From Luteibacter sp. Sphag1AF (lineage in GTDB: Bacteria > Pseudomonadota > Gammaproteobacteria > Xanthomonadales > Rhodanobacteraceae), in NCBI RefSeq assembly GCF_014192715.1, contig NZ_JACHYH010000004.1:186001-250000 (forward strand): DNA of 64,000 nt. The letters run 5' to 3'. Made by a program: the position numbers and the translations under genes. Each line of letters begins with the position of its first letter. The stretch's first letter is position 1. Shown in pieces: positions 8,069 through 19,307 of the stretch. Below the pieces are notes generated by a model, which saw only the letters and a program-made list of their open reading frames with translations, did no database searches and was not told where the DNA came from.

Positions 8069-10690
8069 TCAGAGCCAGCGACCGAAGCGCCGGATGTAGA
8101 TCGTCTTCATCAGCTGCGTCAGCACGCAATAGCAAAGCAGCGTCACGGCCAGCCAGGCGAAATAGATGCCCGGCAGCGGCTGCATGCCGATTTTCGCGCC
8201 AATCTCGCTGTACGGAATGAGCATGCCGATCACGATAATCAGGCCAGTCAGCGCCAGCACCGGCGCGGATGCCACGCTTTGCAGGAACGGAATGCGGCGT
8301 GTGCGGATCATGTGCACCACCAGCGTCTGCGACAGCAGGCCCTCGATGAACCAGCCGGACTGGAACAGCGACTGATGTTCCGGGCCATTGGCACCGAAGT
8401 AATGCCACATCAGATAGAACGTGGTCATGTCGAAAATGGAGCTGACCGGGCCAATCCACACCATGAAGCGACCGATGTCGCCGGCGTCCCACTTGCGCGG
8501 CTTGCGCAGGTATTCGTCATCCATGCGATCAAACGGAATGGACAGCTGCGACAGGTCGTACAGCAGGTTCTGCACCAGAATCTGCAACGGCAGCATCGGG
8601 AGGAACGGCAGGAATGCGCTGGCCACCAGCACGCTGAACACGTTGCCGAAGTTGGAGCTGGCCGTCATCTTGATGTACTTCATGATGTTGCCGAAGGTGA
8701 TGCGACCTTCGATCACCCCCTCTTCCAGCACCATCAGATTCTTTTCGAGCAGGATGATGTCCGCCGATTCCTTGGCGATATCCGTCGCGGTATCCACGGA
8801 GATGCCAACATCGGCCTCGCGCAGCGCTGGCGCGTCATTGATGCCGTCGCCCAGAAAGCCGACGGTGTGCCCGCGACGCTGAAGCGACTTGACCACGCGC
8901 GCCTTCTGCACCGGCGACATCTTGGCGAACACCGTGGTTTTCACCACCAGATCGTCGAGCGCGTCATCGTCCAGCGCTTCCACGTCCCGGCCCAGCACGG
9001 AAGCGGTAACGTCCAGCCCCACTTCGGAGCAGATCTTGCGCGTCACGGCTTCGTTGTCACCGGTGATGACCTTCACGGCCACGCCATGGTGATGCAGCGC
9101 GCGGATCGCGGTGGCGGCGGAGTCTTTCGGCGGATCGAGGAACGCCAGGCATCCCACGGCGATCAGGCCACTCTCGTCCGCAATGCCGTAGGGACGGTCG
9201 TGCTTAGGCTCGCGACGGATGGCGACCACTAGTACGCGCAGGCCATCCTCATTGAGGCGACGCGTCATGGAGCGGATTTCGCGACGCTTCTCATCGGTCA
9301 GCGTCTCGATGGTGTCGCCAATCTTCGCCTCGGTGCAGATGGCGAGCATTTCTTCCACCGCGCCCTTGCACACAAGCAGATGCTGACCATCCTCCCCGCT
9401 GACGATCACCGACATGCGACGGCGCTGGAAGTCGAAGGGGATCTCATCAACGATGCGGTACTGGCGCGCGCTTGGCTCCAGGTCGCGGTGTGCGAGCACG
9501 GCCTTGTCCATGAGGTTGCGCAGGCCCGTCTGGAAGCGGCTGTTGAGATAGCCGTATTCCAGCGCTTCGTCCGACTCGGCGCCGGAAAGATCCAGATGAC
9601 GTTCCAGCACGATCTTGTCGAGCGTGAGCGTGCCGGTCTTGTCGGTGCACAGCACGTCCATCGCGCCGAAGTTCTGAATCGCATTCAGTCGCTTGACCAC
9701 CACCTTGCGCTTCGACATGGCGATGGCGCCTTTGCCGAGATTGGCGGTGACGATCAGCGGCAGCATTTCCGGCGTGAGGCCCACAGCCACCGACAAGGCA
9801 AACATGAAGGCCTGCAGCCAGTCACCCTTGTCGATGCCGTTGATCAGGAAAACAATCGGCACCATCACCGCCATGAAGCGGATCAGCAGCCAGCTCACGC
9901 TGGAGACGCCACGATCAAAACTGGTCTGCACGCGCTGCCCGGACAACGTGTGTGCCAGCGAGCCCAGATACGTGCGGCCGCCGGTGGCCAGCACCACAGC
10001 GGTTGCCGTGCCGCTGACTACGTTGGTGCCCATATAGCAGACGGTGGCCAGGTCCAGCGGATTTTCCACGCTGCCGGTGTCGCGGCCGTTCGGCGCCACT
10101 TTCTCCACCGGCAGCGATTCGCCGGTGAGGATGGCCTGGCTGATGAACAGATCCTTGGCGGCGATCAGGCGAAGGTCCGCAGGAACCATGTCGCCCGCGC
10201 CCAGATGCACGATGTCGCCCACCACCAGCTCTTCCACCGGCACTTCGATGCGCTCGGCATGGCCATCATCAGCACGGCGGGTGACGGTCGAGGTATTGCG
10301 CACCATCGCCTTCAGCTTTTCAGCCGCGTGCGAGGAACGGAATTCCTGGGTGAAGCTCAGCAGCACACTGATGCCCACCATCACCGCGATGATGATCGGG
10401 CCGGTGAGGTCATCCGGCTCGGTGGCCAGCTGCACGATGGCCAGCACCAGCAGCACGATGATGAACGGGTTCTTGAAGGCCCGCAGAAGCTGCAACGTCC
10501 AGTGCGGCGGCTTCTCGTGGCTGACCTCGTTGACGCCGTCACGGTCGAGTCGCGCGGCAATCTGCTCCTCATTGAGGCCCTGCAGGCTCGTTTCCATGGA
10601 CACAAGCAGCTCCGCGCCCGGGCGCCATGCGTCGCGGACGAGGTTGTCACTGAATGTGGGGGTGGCCGTAGCCTTGCCGCGCTTGTTCAT
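8069..10690 (-). CDS. mgtA: Magnesium-translocating P-type ATPase, MgtA type
   Basis: 873 residues, the usual length for P3B ATPases. It has the N-terminal cation-ATPase segment, a first membrane pair (KNPFIIVLLVLAIVQLA), the actuator motif LTGESLPVEK, and the phosphorylation motif DKTGTLTLD at about residues 346-354. The hinge GDGINDAPAL and a six-helix C-terminal membrane region follow. The family imports Mg2+ into the cytoplasm with ATP. The ATG at 10690 follows AGGGAAAG and is preferred to an in-frame TTG 27 bases upstream. A 60-codon small gene with a structured leader lies 164 bases upstream on the same strand and may form part of its control. Confidence 0.93.
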   Translation of the reverse strand: MNKRGKATATPTFSDNLVRDAWRPGAELLVSMETSLQGLNEEQIAARLDRDGVNEVSHEKPPHWTLQLLRAFKNPFIIVLLVLAIVQLATEPDDLTGPIIIAVMVGISVLLSFTQEFRSSHAAEKLKAMVRNTSTVTRRADDGHAERIEVPVEELVVGDIVHLGAGDMVPADLRLIAAKDLFISQAILTGESLPVEKVAPNGRDTGSVENPLDLATVCYMGTNVVSGTATAVVLATGGRTYLGSLAHTLSGQRVQTSFDRGVSSVSWLLIRFMAVMVPIVFLINGIDKGDWLQAFMFALSVAVGLTPEMLPLIVTANLGKGAIAMSKRKVVVKRLNAIQNFGAMDVLCTDKTGTLTLDKIVLERHLDLSGAESDEALEYGYLNSRFQTGLRNLMDKAVLAHRDLEPSARQYRIVDEIPFDFQRRRMSVIVSGEDGQHLLVCKGAVEEMLAICTEAKIGDTIETLTDEKRREIRSMTRRLNEDGLRVLVVAIRREPKHDRPYGIADESGLIAVGCLAFLDPPKDSAATAIRALHHHGVAVKVITGDNEAVTRKICSEVGLDVTASVLGRDVEALDDDALDDLVVKTTVFAKMSPVQKARVVKSLQRRGHTVGFLGDGINDAPALREADVGISVDTATDIAKESADIILLEKNLMVLEEGVIEGRITFGNIMKYIKMTASSNFGNVFSVLVASAFLPFLPMLPLQILVQNLLYDLSQLSIPFDRMDDEYLRKPRKWDAGDIGRFMVWIGPVSSIFDMTTFYLMWHYFGANGPEHQSLFQSGWFIEGLLSQTLVVHMIRTRRIPFLQSVASAPVLALTGLIIVIGMLIPYSEIGAKIGMQPLPGIYFAWLAVTLLCYCVLTQLMKTIYIRRFGRWL

Positions 10691-10854
10691 CACTCGCTTT
10701 CCCTGGTGCACGTTCAAGCCACCAGGCGCGAGCAGACGTCAACGTGAGTTGCGACGTCCCGCGCCAGCGCGTGGCTGACGAATGGTGTTCTTGTGCTGGT
10801 CTGCCGGCCCGGTATTTCGCGGCGTGTGCCGCGCCCGGGACGCTATGTCGCCGC

Positions 10855-11037
10855 TCATACTGGCGAAAGGGTGCGACTCTGGGGTTTCGCCTGGCTTTCA
10901 TCCGCAAGACGGGAACGCGGCACGGTGATGGTGCGCGGACGAGCGGAAGCAGCGTTGCCGGCACGACGACGGGCCAGGGCGAACGCAAGACGGCGGCCGA
11001 ACATGCGGGCACCGGACATATCAAGATTGAGCTTCAT
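10855..11037 (-). CDS. Small Arg-rich protein upstream of mgtA (possible leader peptide)
   Basis: 60 codons, starting MKLNLDMSGARMFGRRLAFALARRRAG in two parts (MKLNLDMSGARMFGRR, then LAFALARRRAG). It has a strong Shine-Dalgarno sequence (GAGGAG, 7 bases before ATG), frequent CGT arginine codons typical of well-expressed genes, and stands alone in otherwise non-coding DNA. The N-terminus is a short amphipathic or hydrophobic stretch followed by a basic, Pro/Ser-containing tail. I recognise no family. It is codirectional with mgtA, so it may be a regulatory leader gene, as short reading frames are in enterobacterial mgtA leaders, or an independent small protein. Confidence 0.6.
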   Translation of the reverse strand: MKLNLDMSGARMFGRRLAFALARRRAGNAASARPRTITVPRSRLADESQAKPQSRTLSPV

Positions 11038-11087
11038 GGCTCACTCCTCAGATAACGGAAGCTCACGGCTTCCGTCGAGAGTGAGCC
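11038..11087 (-). promoter_or_regulatory. Structured leader hairpin sequestering a ribosome-binding site
   Basis: GGCTCACTC (11038-11046) and GAGTGAGCC (11079-11087) form a perfect 9-bp outer stem. An inner 8-bp stem (11055-11062 with 11068-11075) lies within it. Read on the minus strand, the 3' arm ends directly before the ATG of the small gene at 11037 and contains part of its GAGGAG ribosome-binding site. Folding should therefore limit initiation. A perfect GACCGT-T-ACGGTC palindrome lies upstream at 11118-11130 and could be an operator. Confidence 0.6.
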
Positions 11088-11294
11088 GGACTTTCCCCAG
11101 TCAGGAAAGCGCCGACTGACCGTTACGGTCGCCGCGGGCGGTTATTTTTGAACGCCGCCATCCGATGCTTGCGGATGTCGGCGCGTCGACTAGGGTAGAC
11201 GTCCATATGCCTTGAATAAGGAAAGGTCGGGATGCTGGCCGCACGTGAAATCCGCGCGGTAGCGCGAGAATTGTCGTGCTGCGGCGCGCAAGTG

Positions 11295-12194
11295 TCAAGC
11301 TCCGCGAGGCATGCCGATGCCCGCTTCGTGGCATGCCGCTTCCTCCCGCAACCAATCGCGGAACGCCGCTACGCCAGCGTGGGATTCCGAACGGCGGGGG
11401 TAGACCAGATAGTAGGCTTCAGCCACCCGCAGGCGCTCTTCACACAGCACGACCAACGACCCGCACTCGATAAGTGAACGGGCCATCACCAGGCGCGCGA
11501 GGGCCACGCCCATGCCTTCCAGGGCCGCCCGTTGCAGGGTTTCAGTGTTGTCGAAGCGCGCCACGTAGCGATTGGGCAGTGGCATGCCGAATTTGTCCGC
11601 CCATCCGGTCCAGCGACCGGACGGGTCGCCCAGCAGGGGCCAGCCAGTCAGCGAGGTATCCGGCATGCCGCCCATGCGTTCGATCAGGGCCGGGCTTGCC
11701 ACGGGCACGATGTATTCGCCGAAAAGGCGCTCGGATATGCAGCGCGGCCACTGCCCCAGGCCGTACCGTATCGCAGCATCCACGGGTTCCCGGTCGAAAT
11801 CGACCAGGGCAGCGGTGGATTGCAGGCTCAGTTCCAGTTCCGGATGGCGCGCCACCAGCCGCGGCAGTCGCGGAACCAGCCAGCTGGATGCCACCGAGGG
11901 CAGCACACTGACCGTCAGCGCATCCTGATGGCGCCCCGCATACCGGTGCAGCGCCTGTTCGATGCCGTCGAAATGGTGACCGATGGCATCCAGAAGGTGG
12001 TTGCCCTCCATGGTCAGCGCCACGCCGCGCGGCCCGCGCTCGAAGAGGCGGCGTCCCAGGCGGGATTCCAGATTGCGGATCTGATGGCTCAGGGCGCTGA
12101 CCGTCAGATTCAACTGGTCTGCCGCACTGGACAGCTTGCCAGTGCGCGCCACCAGTACAAAACCTTGCAACAGGGCCAGCGGCATCCGCGACAT
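11295..12194 (-). CDS. LysR-family transcriptional regulator (GcvA-like)
   Basis: 299 residues. A winged helix-turn-helix occupies residues 1-60 (LLQGFVLVARTGKLSSAADQLNLTVSALSHQIRNLE). The substrate-binding domain starts at about 90 (QDALTVSVLPSVASSWLVPRLPRLVARHPELELSLQ), which matches the GcvA/AmpR-like subgroup. The ATG at 12194 is 7 bases from GAGGGG. LysR proteins usually act on a divergent neighbour; here that would be the small frame at 12312 and the aldo/keto reductase at 12581, across a 386-base gap. The inducer is unknown. Confidence 0.88.
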   Translation of the reverse strand: MSRMPLALLQGFVLVARTGKLSSAADQLNLTVSALSHQIRNLESRLGRRLFERGPRGVALTMEGNHLLDAIGHHFDGIEQALHRYAGRHQDALTVSVLPSVASSWLVPRLPRLVARHPELELSLQSTAALVDFDREPVDAAIRYGLGQWPRCISERLFGEYIVPVASPALIERMGGMPDTSLTGWPLLGDPSGRWTGWADKFGMPLPNRYVARFDNTETLQRAALEGMGVALARLVMARSLIECGSLVVLCEERLRVAEAYYLVYPRRSESHAGVAAFRDWLREEAACHEAGIGMPRGA

Positions 12195-12311
12195 GTGAAT
12201 TCCCCTCAAGTCAGGATTGCAAACATATCGCTTTTTCGGCTGCCGTCCAAAGCGCACGCTTTGACCCCACAACAAGTCGCAGCGTCCTGCGACGTGATCG
12301 GGGAGAGGATC

Positions 12312-12512
12312 ATGGCGTCGATGTTCACCGGACTGGCGTTCCTGCACGGACACATTACTAACCGCGAGTTGATCTGGTCGCTGGCCCGACCGGCCACACC
12401 GGCCCCGGCCCCGGAAAAAACGGCCCGCAAGGAGCGGCCCGTCCGCGCCGCTTCGGAGGCCTGCACGCTTGCACCCTGCGACTGCGTCATTGCACCGCGC
12501 CACGCCTGCTGA
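12312..12512 (+). CDS. Possible small protein between LysR and aldo/keto reductase
   Basis: A 66-codon frame begins MASMFTGLAFLHGHITN just after GGGGAGAGG, a good ribosome-binding site though spaced only 3 bases from the ATG. The first 25 residues look protein-like. The rest is Ala/Pro/Arg-rich with four Cys, and overlaps a GGCCC-rich stretch (12395-12450) that could be structured RNA. I recognise no family. It could equally be chance coding in high-GC DNA. It fills most of the 386-base space between the divergent genes. Confidence 0.4.
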   Translation: MASMFTGLAFLHGHITNRELIWSLARPATPAPAPEKTARKERPVRAASEACTLAPCDCVIAPRHAC

Positions 12513-12580
12513 GTTGGCGACATCACCTTTACCGCCTTCACGGCATCATGGTGGCTTTCCGCATCTGTCTGGAGAGCCCC

Positions 12581-13528
12581 GTGACGAAACGCAAACTCGG
12601 CCAATCAACCCTTGAGGCAGCCCCGCTGGCCTTCGGCGGCAACGTATTCGGCTGGAGCGCCGATGAGAAGCGCTCGTTTGAGCTTCTGGATGCGTTTGTC
12701 GATGAAGGCCTGAACCTCATCGACACGGCAGACGTCTATTCGGCATGGGTGCCCGGCAACGAAGGCGGCGAGTCGGAAACCATCATCGGCAAGTGGCTGA
12801 AGAAGTCCGGCAAGCGCGACAAGGTACTGATTGCGACCAAGGTGGCCAAATGGGGCCGTTACCCGGGCCTGTCGCCGGTCAACATCCGCGAAGCCGTGGA
12901 AGACTCGCTGCGTCGCCTGCAAACCGACGTGATCGACCTGTATCAGGCCCACGAGGACGATCCGAAGGTGCCGCTGGAGGAGACGATGAACGCGTTTGCC
13001 GACCTGGTGAAACAGGGCAAGGTGCGCGTGCTTGGCGCATCCAATTACAGTGCCACGCGATTTGCCGATGCCCTGAAGATCAGTCGCGAAAATCACCTGC
13101 CGCGCTATGAAACGTTGCAGCCGGAATACAACCTGCTTGATCGCGCGGGTTACGAAAGTGAATTGCAGCCGCTGGTCGTCAAGGAAGGTGTGTCGGTCAT
13201 CAGCTATTACTCGCTGGCCAGCGGTTTCCTGAGTGGCAAGTATCGCTCCGAGGCAGATCTGGACAAGAGCAAGGCGCGCGGCGGCTCGGTAAAGAAGTAT
13301 CTGGATGCGCGCGGCCTGCGCGTGCTGGATGCGCTGGATGAGGTGGCTCACGCACATGGGGCGACGCCGGCGCAGGTGGCACTGGCGTGGCTGATGACGC
13401 GCCCGGGCATTGCAGCGCCCATTGCCAGTGCAACGACGGTGGACCAGCTGCGTGAGATTGCTGGTGCGGCGAAGCTGGCGCTCAGCGCACAGGACATTGG
13501 CAAGCTCGACACTGCCAGCGCCCCGTAA
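12581..13528 (+). CDS. Aldo/keto reductase
   Basis: 315 residues, one (beta/alpha)8 barrel domain. The catalytic tetrad is visible as Asp in LIDTADVYSAW, the following Tyr, Lys in VLIATKVAKWG and His in LYQAHEDD. The FGGNVFGWSADE and ASNYSATRFADALKI segments match the AKR11/YccK-like group that uses NADPH to reduce aldehydes. A GTG start at 12581 has GGAG 6 bases upstream and begins TKRKLGQS, the usual family N-terminus; the longer frame from 12548 adds residues not typical of the family. It may be controlled by the divergent LysR gene. Confidence 0.9.
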   Translation: MTKRKLGQSTLEAAPLAFGGNVFGWSADEKRSFELLDAFVDEGLNLIDTADVYSAWVPGNEGGESETIIGKWLKKSGKRDKVLIATKVAKWGRYPGLSPVNIREAVEDSLRRLQTDVIDLYQAHEDDPKVPLEETMNAFADLVKQGKVRVLGASNYSATRFADALKISRENHLPRYETLQPEYNLLDRAGYESELQPLVVKEGVSVISYYSLASGFLSGKYRSEADLDKSKARGGSVKKYLDARGLRVLDALDEVAHAHGATPAQVALAWLMTRPGIAAPIASATTVDQLREIAGAAKLALSAQDIGKLDTASAP

Positions 13529-13590
13529 AGTCGCTGGCAAGCCCGCGATGGGTGCTTGCCAGTGAATGGACGTCCATCCGCGTCGACAAG

Positions 13591-13625
13591 AAAAAGCCCG
13601 CCCGCACCCCACAGGTGCAGGCGGG
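13591..13625 (-). terminator. Intrinsic terminator of icd
   Basis: On the minus strand a long GC stem (GCCCGCC..GCACC with GGTGC..GGCGGGC, arms within 13596-13625) is followed by TTTTTCTTG. It lies 17 bases after the icd stop. The palindrome ATGGACGTCCAT (13566-13577) lies just beyond it. Confidence 0.85.
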
Positions 13626-13641
13626 CCTGGGCCGGACTGAC

Positions 13642-15885
<2,244 letters not shown>

Positions 15886-16036
15886 TCAGGTTACGGCTCG
15901 TGTTGGGGGCGCCAGAGGCTGGTCGCAAGGCGCACGCGTGCGCCGCGCCCGGTTCCGGTCGCGCAAGCCCTTCATTGTCGCGGTTTCGCGCCGGTTTTTG
16001 AACGCCGCCGTCAGTGCGGCGGCGTATGGACACGAC

Positions 16037-19000
16037 TCAGCTGGCTTTCGCAAGCTCGCGGCGCGCCCGGCGACGGGCGATGCGGGCGGCCTTGCGCGCC
16101 TTCCAGCGGTCGCTGAGGCACGCGAAGATCACGTACAACGCAGGCGTGCTGAGGAGCGTGAGGCTCTGGGAGATGATGAGACCACCGATCATCGCGATAC
16201 CCAGCGGACGACGCAACTCGGAACCTTCGCCCAGACCGATCGCCAGCGGCACCGCCGCGAGAATGGCGACCATCGTGGTCATCATGATCGGCCGGAAGCG
16301 CACGAGACATGCCTCACGAATGGCTTCCATCGAGGTCTTGCCGTGCTCGCGCTCCGCCACCAGTGCGAAGTCGATCATCATGATCGCGTTCTTTTTCACG
16401 ATACCAATGAGCAACACCAGCGCGATCATCGCGATGATCGACAGCTCCGTGTCCGTAATCAGCAGCGCGGCAAGCGCGCCCACACCCGCAGCAGGCAGCG
16501 TGGACAGGATGGTGACCGGGTGAATCAGGCTCTCGTACAGCATGCCCAGCAACAGGTAGACCGTGATGATCGCGGCCAGGATCAGCAGCGGCATGTCGCT
16601 CTGGCTCTGCTGGAAACGCTTGAAATCGCTGCCCACGTCCAGGCGGATGTCACCGGGCATGCGCATGTTGCTGATGGTCTTCTGAATGACCTGCATCGCC
16701 TCGCCCATGCTCACGTTGGGAGCGAGGTTGAAGCTGACGCCCATGCTCGTGTACTGGTCTTCGTGCACGATCTGGCTGGGTGCAAGTCCCGGCTTCTGCT
16801 GAGCGACCGCCGTGATGGGTACCATCGCACCGGAACGGGACTTCACGTAAAGCTGGTTGATCGCTTCAGGCGTGGCGGCAAGACCGGGCAATGAGTTGAT
16901 GATGACGCGGTACTGATTGATGTCCGAATAGATGGTGGACACAGCGCGCTGACCGAACGCGTTATACAGCGCGCCGTCGATATCGCCGATGGACACACCC
17001 AGACGCGCCGCATCGTCGCGGTTGATGACCATGTTCTGACGAAGGCCCTGCGCGTCGATGTCGCTGCCGACATCCTTCAGCATCGGATTTTTCTTCAGCT
17101 CATCGACCAGCCTGGGCAGCCATTCCTGCAATTCAACGATGTCGTTGCCCTTCAGCGACACGGAATACTGCGCACCCTGACTCGAACCACCACCGCCACC
17201 GGTGGGCAGATCCTGCAACGGGCGAAGGCGCAGATTGAGGTCGGGGAACTTGTTGGCCTTGGCACTCAGGCGCGCCAGTGCGTCGAACGTGGTTTCGTCG
17301 CGGCCCTCGGCGCGTGTCTTCAATTCGATGTTGAAGTTGCCGCTGGAGCCCGTACGGCTGGTGCCCAGACGCGAGCCCACCGCCTTCACAGCCGGGTCGG
17401 CCAGCAACATGTCGGTGACGCGAGCCTGGCGGATCATCATCTCGCCGAACGACACGGTGGAGCTGCTGGTTGCGCGGGCAGAAATCAGACCGGTGTCCTG
17501 CAACGGAAACAGGCCCGCCTTGACCATGCCTGCCAGCACGAAGGTCAGCGCGATAAGAAACAGCGGCGTCAGCGCCATCAGCAGAGCGTGACGCAGCGTC
17601 CAGTCCAGTGCGGTGCGATAGACACCCAGCATCCGCTCGTGGAACACATCCAGCTTGCGACCCAGCCACGACGGCTTGCCCTGATGCTTGTGCGCAGAAA
17701 GGAAATGGCCACACAACGAGGGCGTGAGGGTAAGCGACACCAGCGCGGACACGCCGATGGCCGCGCACAGCGTGACCGTGAATTCCTTGAAGAACATGCC
17801 CGTGATGCCGCTGGCGAACAGCAGCGGAATGAACACGGCAACCAGTGAGGCCGTGATCGAGACGATCGTGAAACCGATTTCCTTCGCCCCCAGCAACGCG
17901 GCCTCGAATCGGGGTATGCCTTCATCCATGTGACGGATGACGTTCTCGATGACGACGATGGCATCGTCCACCACGAAGCCAATGGCAATCACCAGCGCGA
18001 GCAGCGTGAGGTTGTTCAGCGTATAGCCCAGCACATACATCACCACGAACGCGCCAGCCAGCGACAACGGCACTGCCAGGCCCGCAATCACGGTGGGCGC
18101 CAGGCGGCGAAGGAACAGCGCCATGGTCATGATGACCATCGCAAGGCTGATCATCAGCGTGATCTGCACTTCCGCCAGCGACGCACGGATGGTGGGCGTG
18201 CCATCGAAGAACGGTGAAAGCTTCACGCCGGCCGGCAACCAGGTCTGCATCTGCGGCACCTGGGCCTTGATGTTGTCGACCGTGGCGATCACGTTGGCGT
18301 CGGACTTCTTGTACACGTACATCAGGATCGCGGGACGACCGTTGAACCAGGCCGCCTGATACGCATCCTGCTGACCGTCGTACACCTTCGCCACGTCGGT
18401 AAGGCGAATGGGAACGTTGTTCTTGTTAGCGATGATGAGCTTGCCGAATTCTTCTGCAGTGTGCAGCGAATCGGTGGCGGTCACCGACATCGTCGTGTGA
18501 CCGTCGGAAAGGAAGCCCTGCGGCGAGGTCACGTTGGCCGCAGTCAGCGCGTTGCGCAGCTGATCCGGCGACAGGCCCATCGCATTGAGCGCGCGCAGAT
18601 TCACATCCACACGGATGGCAGGCGTGGCACTGCCCGCGATATCCACCGACGAGACGCCTTCCTGCTGGCGCAGACGCTGCGCGAGGATGGAGTCGGCCAG
18701 GTTGTACAGCGTGGTGGGAGACTGCGTGTCGGAGGTCAGCGCCAGCACGATCACCGGATCGTCGTTGGGGTTGGCCTTCTGGTAACTGGGGGCATTGAGC
18801 AAACCGCTGGGCAGATCCGCCTGCGCACCGTTGATCGCGGCCTGCACGTCACGTGCGGCAGCGTCCAGATTGGTGCCGTTCTGGAAGAACAGAAGGACGA
18901 ACGTGCTGCCCTCGGAACTGTTCGATCGCATCTGGTCGATGCCTGGCACCTGACCCAGATGGCGTTCCAGCGGAGCCGCCACGGTCGACGCCATGGTGCT

Positions 19001-19168
19001 CGCGTCCGCGCCGGACTGCTGGGCCTGCACGAAGATCGCCGGAAACTGGATGTTCGGAAGCGCAGCCACGCCCAGCATGAAGTAGCAGATCATGCCGCAA
19101 ACGAAAATGCCGATGGCAAGCAACGACGTGCCGATCGGTCGGCGGATGAACGGGCCGGAAATATTCAT
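16037..19168 (-). CDS. RND efflux pump inner-membrane subunit (MdtC-like)
   Basis: 1043 residues, the standard RND size with 12 membrane helices and two large periplasmic loops. It starts with ISGPFIRRPIGTSLLAIGIF. It has the QQSGADASTMASTVAAPLERHLGQVPGI segment (in two parts, QQSGADASTMAST and VAAPLERHLGQVPGI) and the TM4 proton-relay helix with two Asp (AIGFVVDDAIVVIENV). It is the last gene of a three-gene operon with a second pump and an adaptor, as in mdtABC, where MdtB and MdtC form a mixed trimer. Substrates cannot be told. It is separated from the preceding pump gene by 139 bases containing a terminator-like hairpin. Confidence 0.92.
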   Translation of the reverse strand: MNISGPFIRRPIGTSLLAIGIFVCGMICYFMLGVAALPNIQFPAIFVQAQQSGADASTMASTVAAPLERHLGQVPGIDQMRSNSSEGSTFVLLFFQNGTNLDAAARDVQAAINGAQADLPSGLLNAPSYQKANPNDDPVIVLALTSDTQSPTTLYNLADSILAQRLRQQEGVSSVDIAGSATPAIRVDVNLRALNAMGLSPDQLRNALTAANVTSPQGFLSDGHTTMSVTATDSLHTAEEFGKLIIANKNNVPIRLTDVAKVYDGQQDAYQAAWFNGRPAILMYVYKKSDANVIATVDNIKAQVPQMQTWLPAGVKLSPFFDGTPTIRASLAEVQITLMISLAMVIMTMALFLRRLAPTVIAGLAVPLSLAGAFVVMYVLGYTLNNLTLLALVIAIGFVVDDAIVVIENVIRHMDEGIPRFEAALLGAKEIGFTIVSITASLVAVFIPLLFASGITGMFFKEFTVTLCAAIGVSALVSLTLTPSLCGHFLSAHKHQGKPSWLGRKLDVFHERMLGVYRTALDWTLRHALLMALTPLFLIALTFVLAGMVKAGLFPLQDTGLISARATSSSTVSFGEMMIRQARVTDMLLADPAVKAVGSRLGTSRTGSSGNFNIELKTRAEGRDETTFDALARLSAKANKFPDLNLRLRPLQDLPTGGGGGSSQGAQYSVSLKGNDIVELQEWLPRLVDELKKNPMLKDVGSDIDAQGLRQNMVINRDDAARLGVSIGDIDGALYNAFGQRAVSTIYSDINQYRVIINSLPGLAATPEAINQLYVKSRSGAMVPITAVAQQKPGLAPSQIVHEDQYTSMGVSFNLAPNVSMGEAMQVIQKTISNMRMPGDIRLDVGSDFKRFQQSQSDMPLLILAAIITVYLLLGMLYESLIHPVTILSTLPAAGVGALAALLITDTELSIIAMIALVLLIGIVKKNAIMMIDFALVAEREHGKTSMEAIREACLVRFRPIMMTTMVAILAAVPLAIGLGEGSELRRPLGIAMIGGLIISQSLTLLSTPALYVIFACLSDRWKARKAARIARRRARRELAKAS

Positions 19169-19237
19169 GCGCGGTGGAGTCGATGTGTCGAATCGGAAGA
19201 TGCTGACGTCATCGCAACAATAACGTCACTCCCGCAA

Positions 19238-19272
19238 AAAGGTTTCGCCGGGCGGGTGACCGTCCGGCGAAA
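19238..19272 (-). terminator. Possible attenuator inside the RND operon
   Basis: On the minus strand TTTCGCCGG (19272-19264) pairs with CCGGCGAAA (19251-19243) and is followed by CCTTTTTG. It lies 36 bases after the stop of the first pump gene and before the second, so it may lower expression of the downstream pump. Confidence 0.55.
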
Positions 19273-19307
19273 GATGAGGTGGATCGGGAACCTTCCCGGT
19301 AACGCCA

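Noticed and set aside
10691-11290. M-box (ykoK) Mg2+ riboswitch ahead of mgtA
   Set aside because: I could not recognise the conserved M-box core by eye. A covariance-model search would decide.
16000-16023. GC hairpin between the RND operon and icd as an intrinsic terminator
   Set aside because: The 9-bp stem is perfect but has no T-run on the minus strand, so I mention it only as a possible stop or boundary structure.
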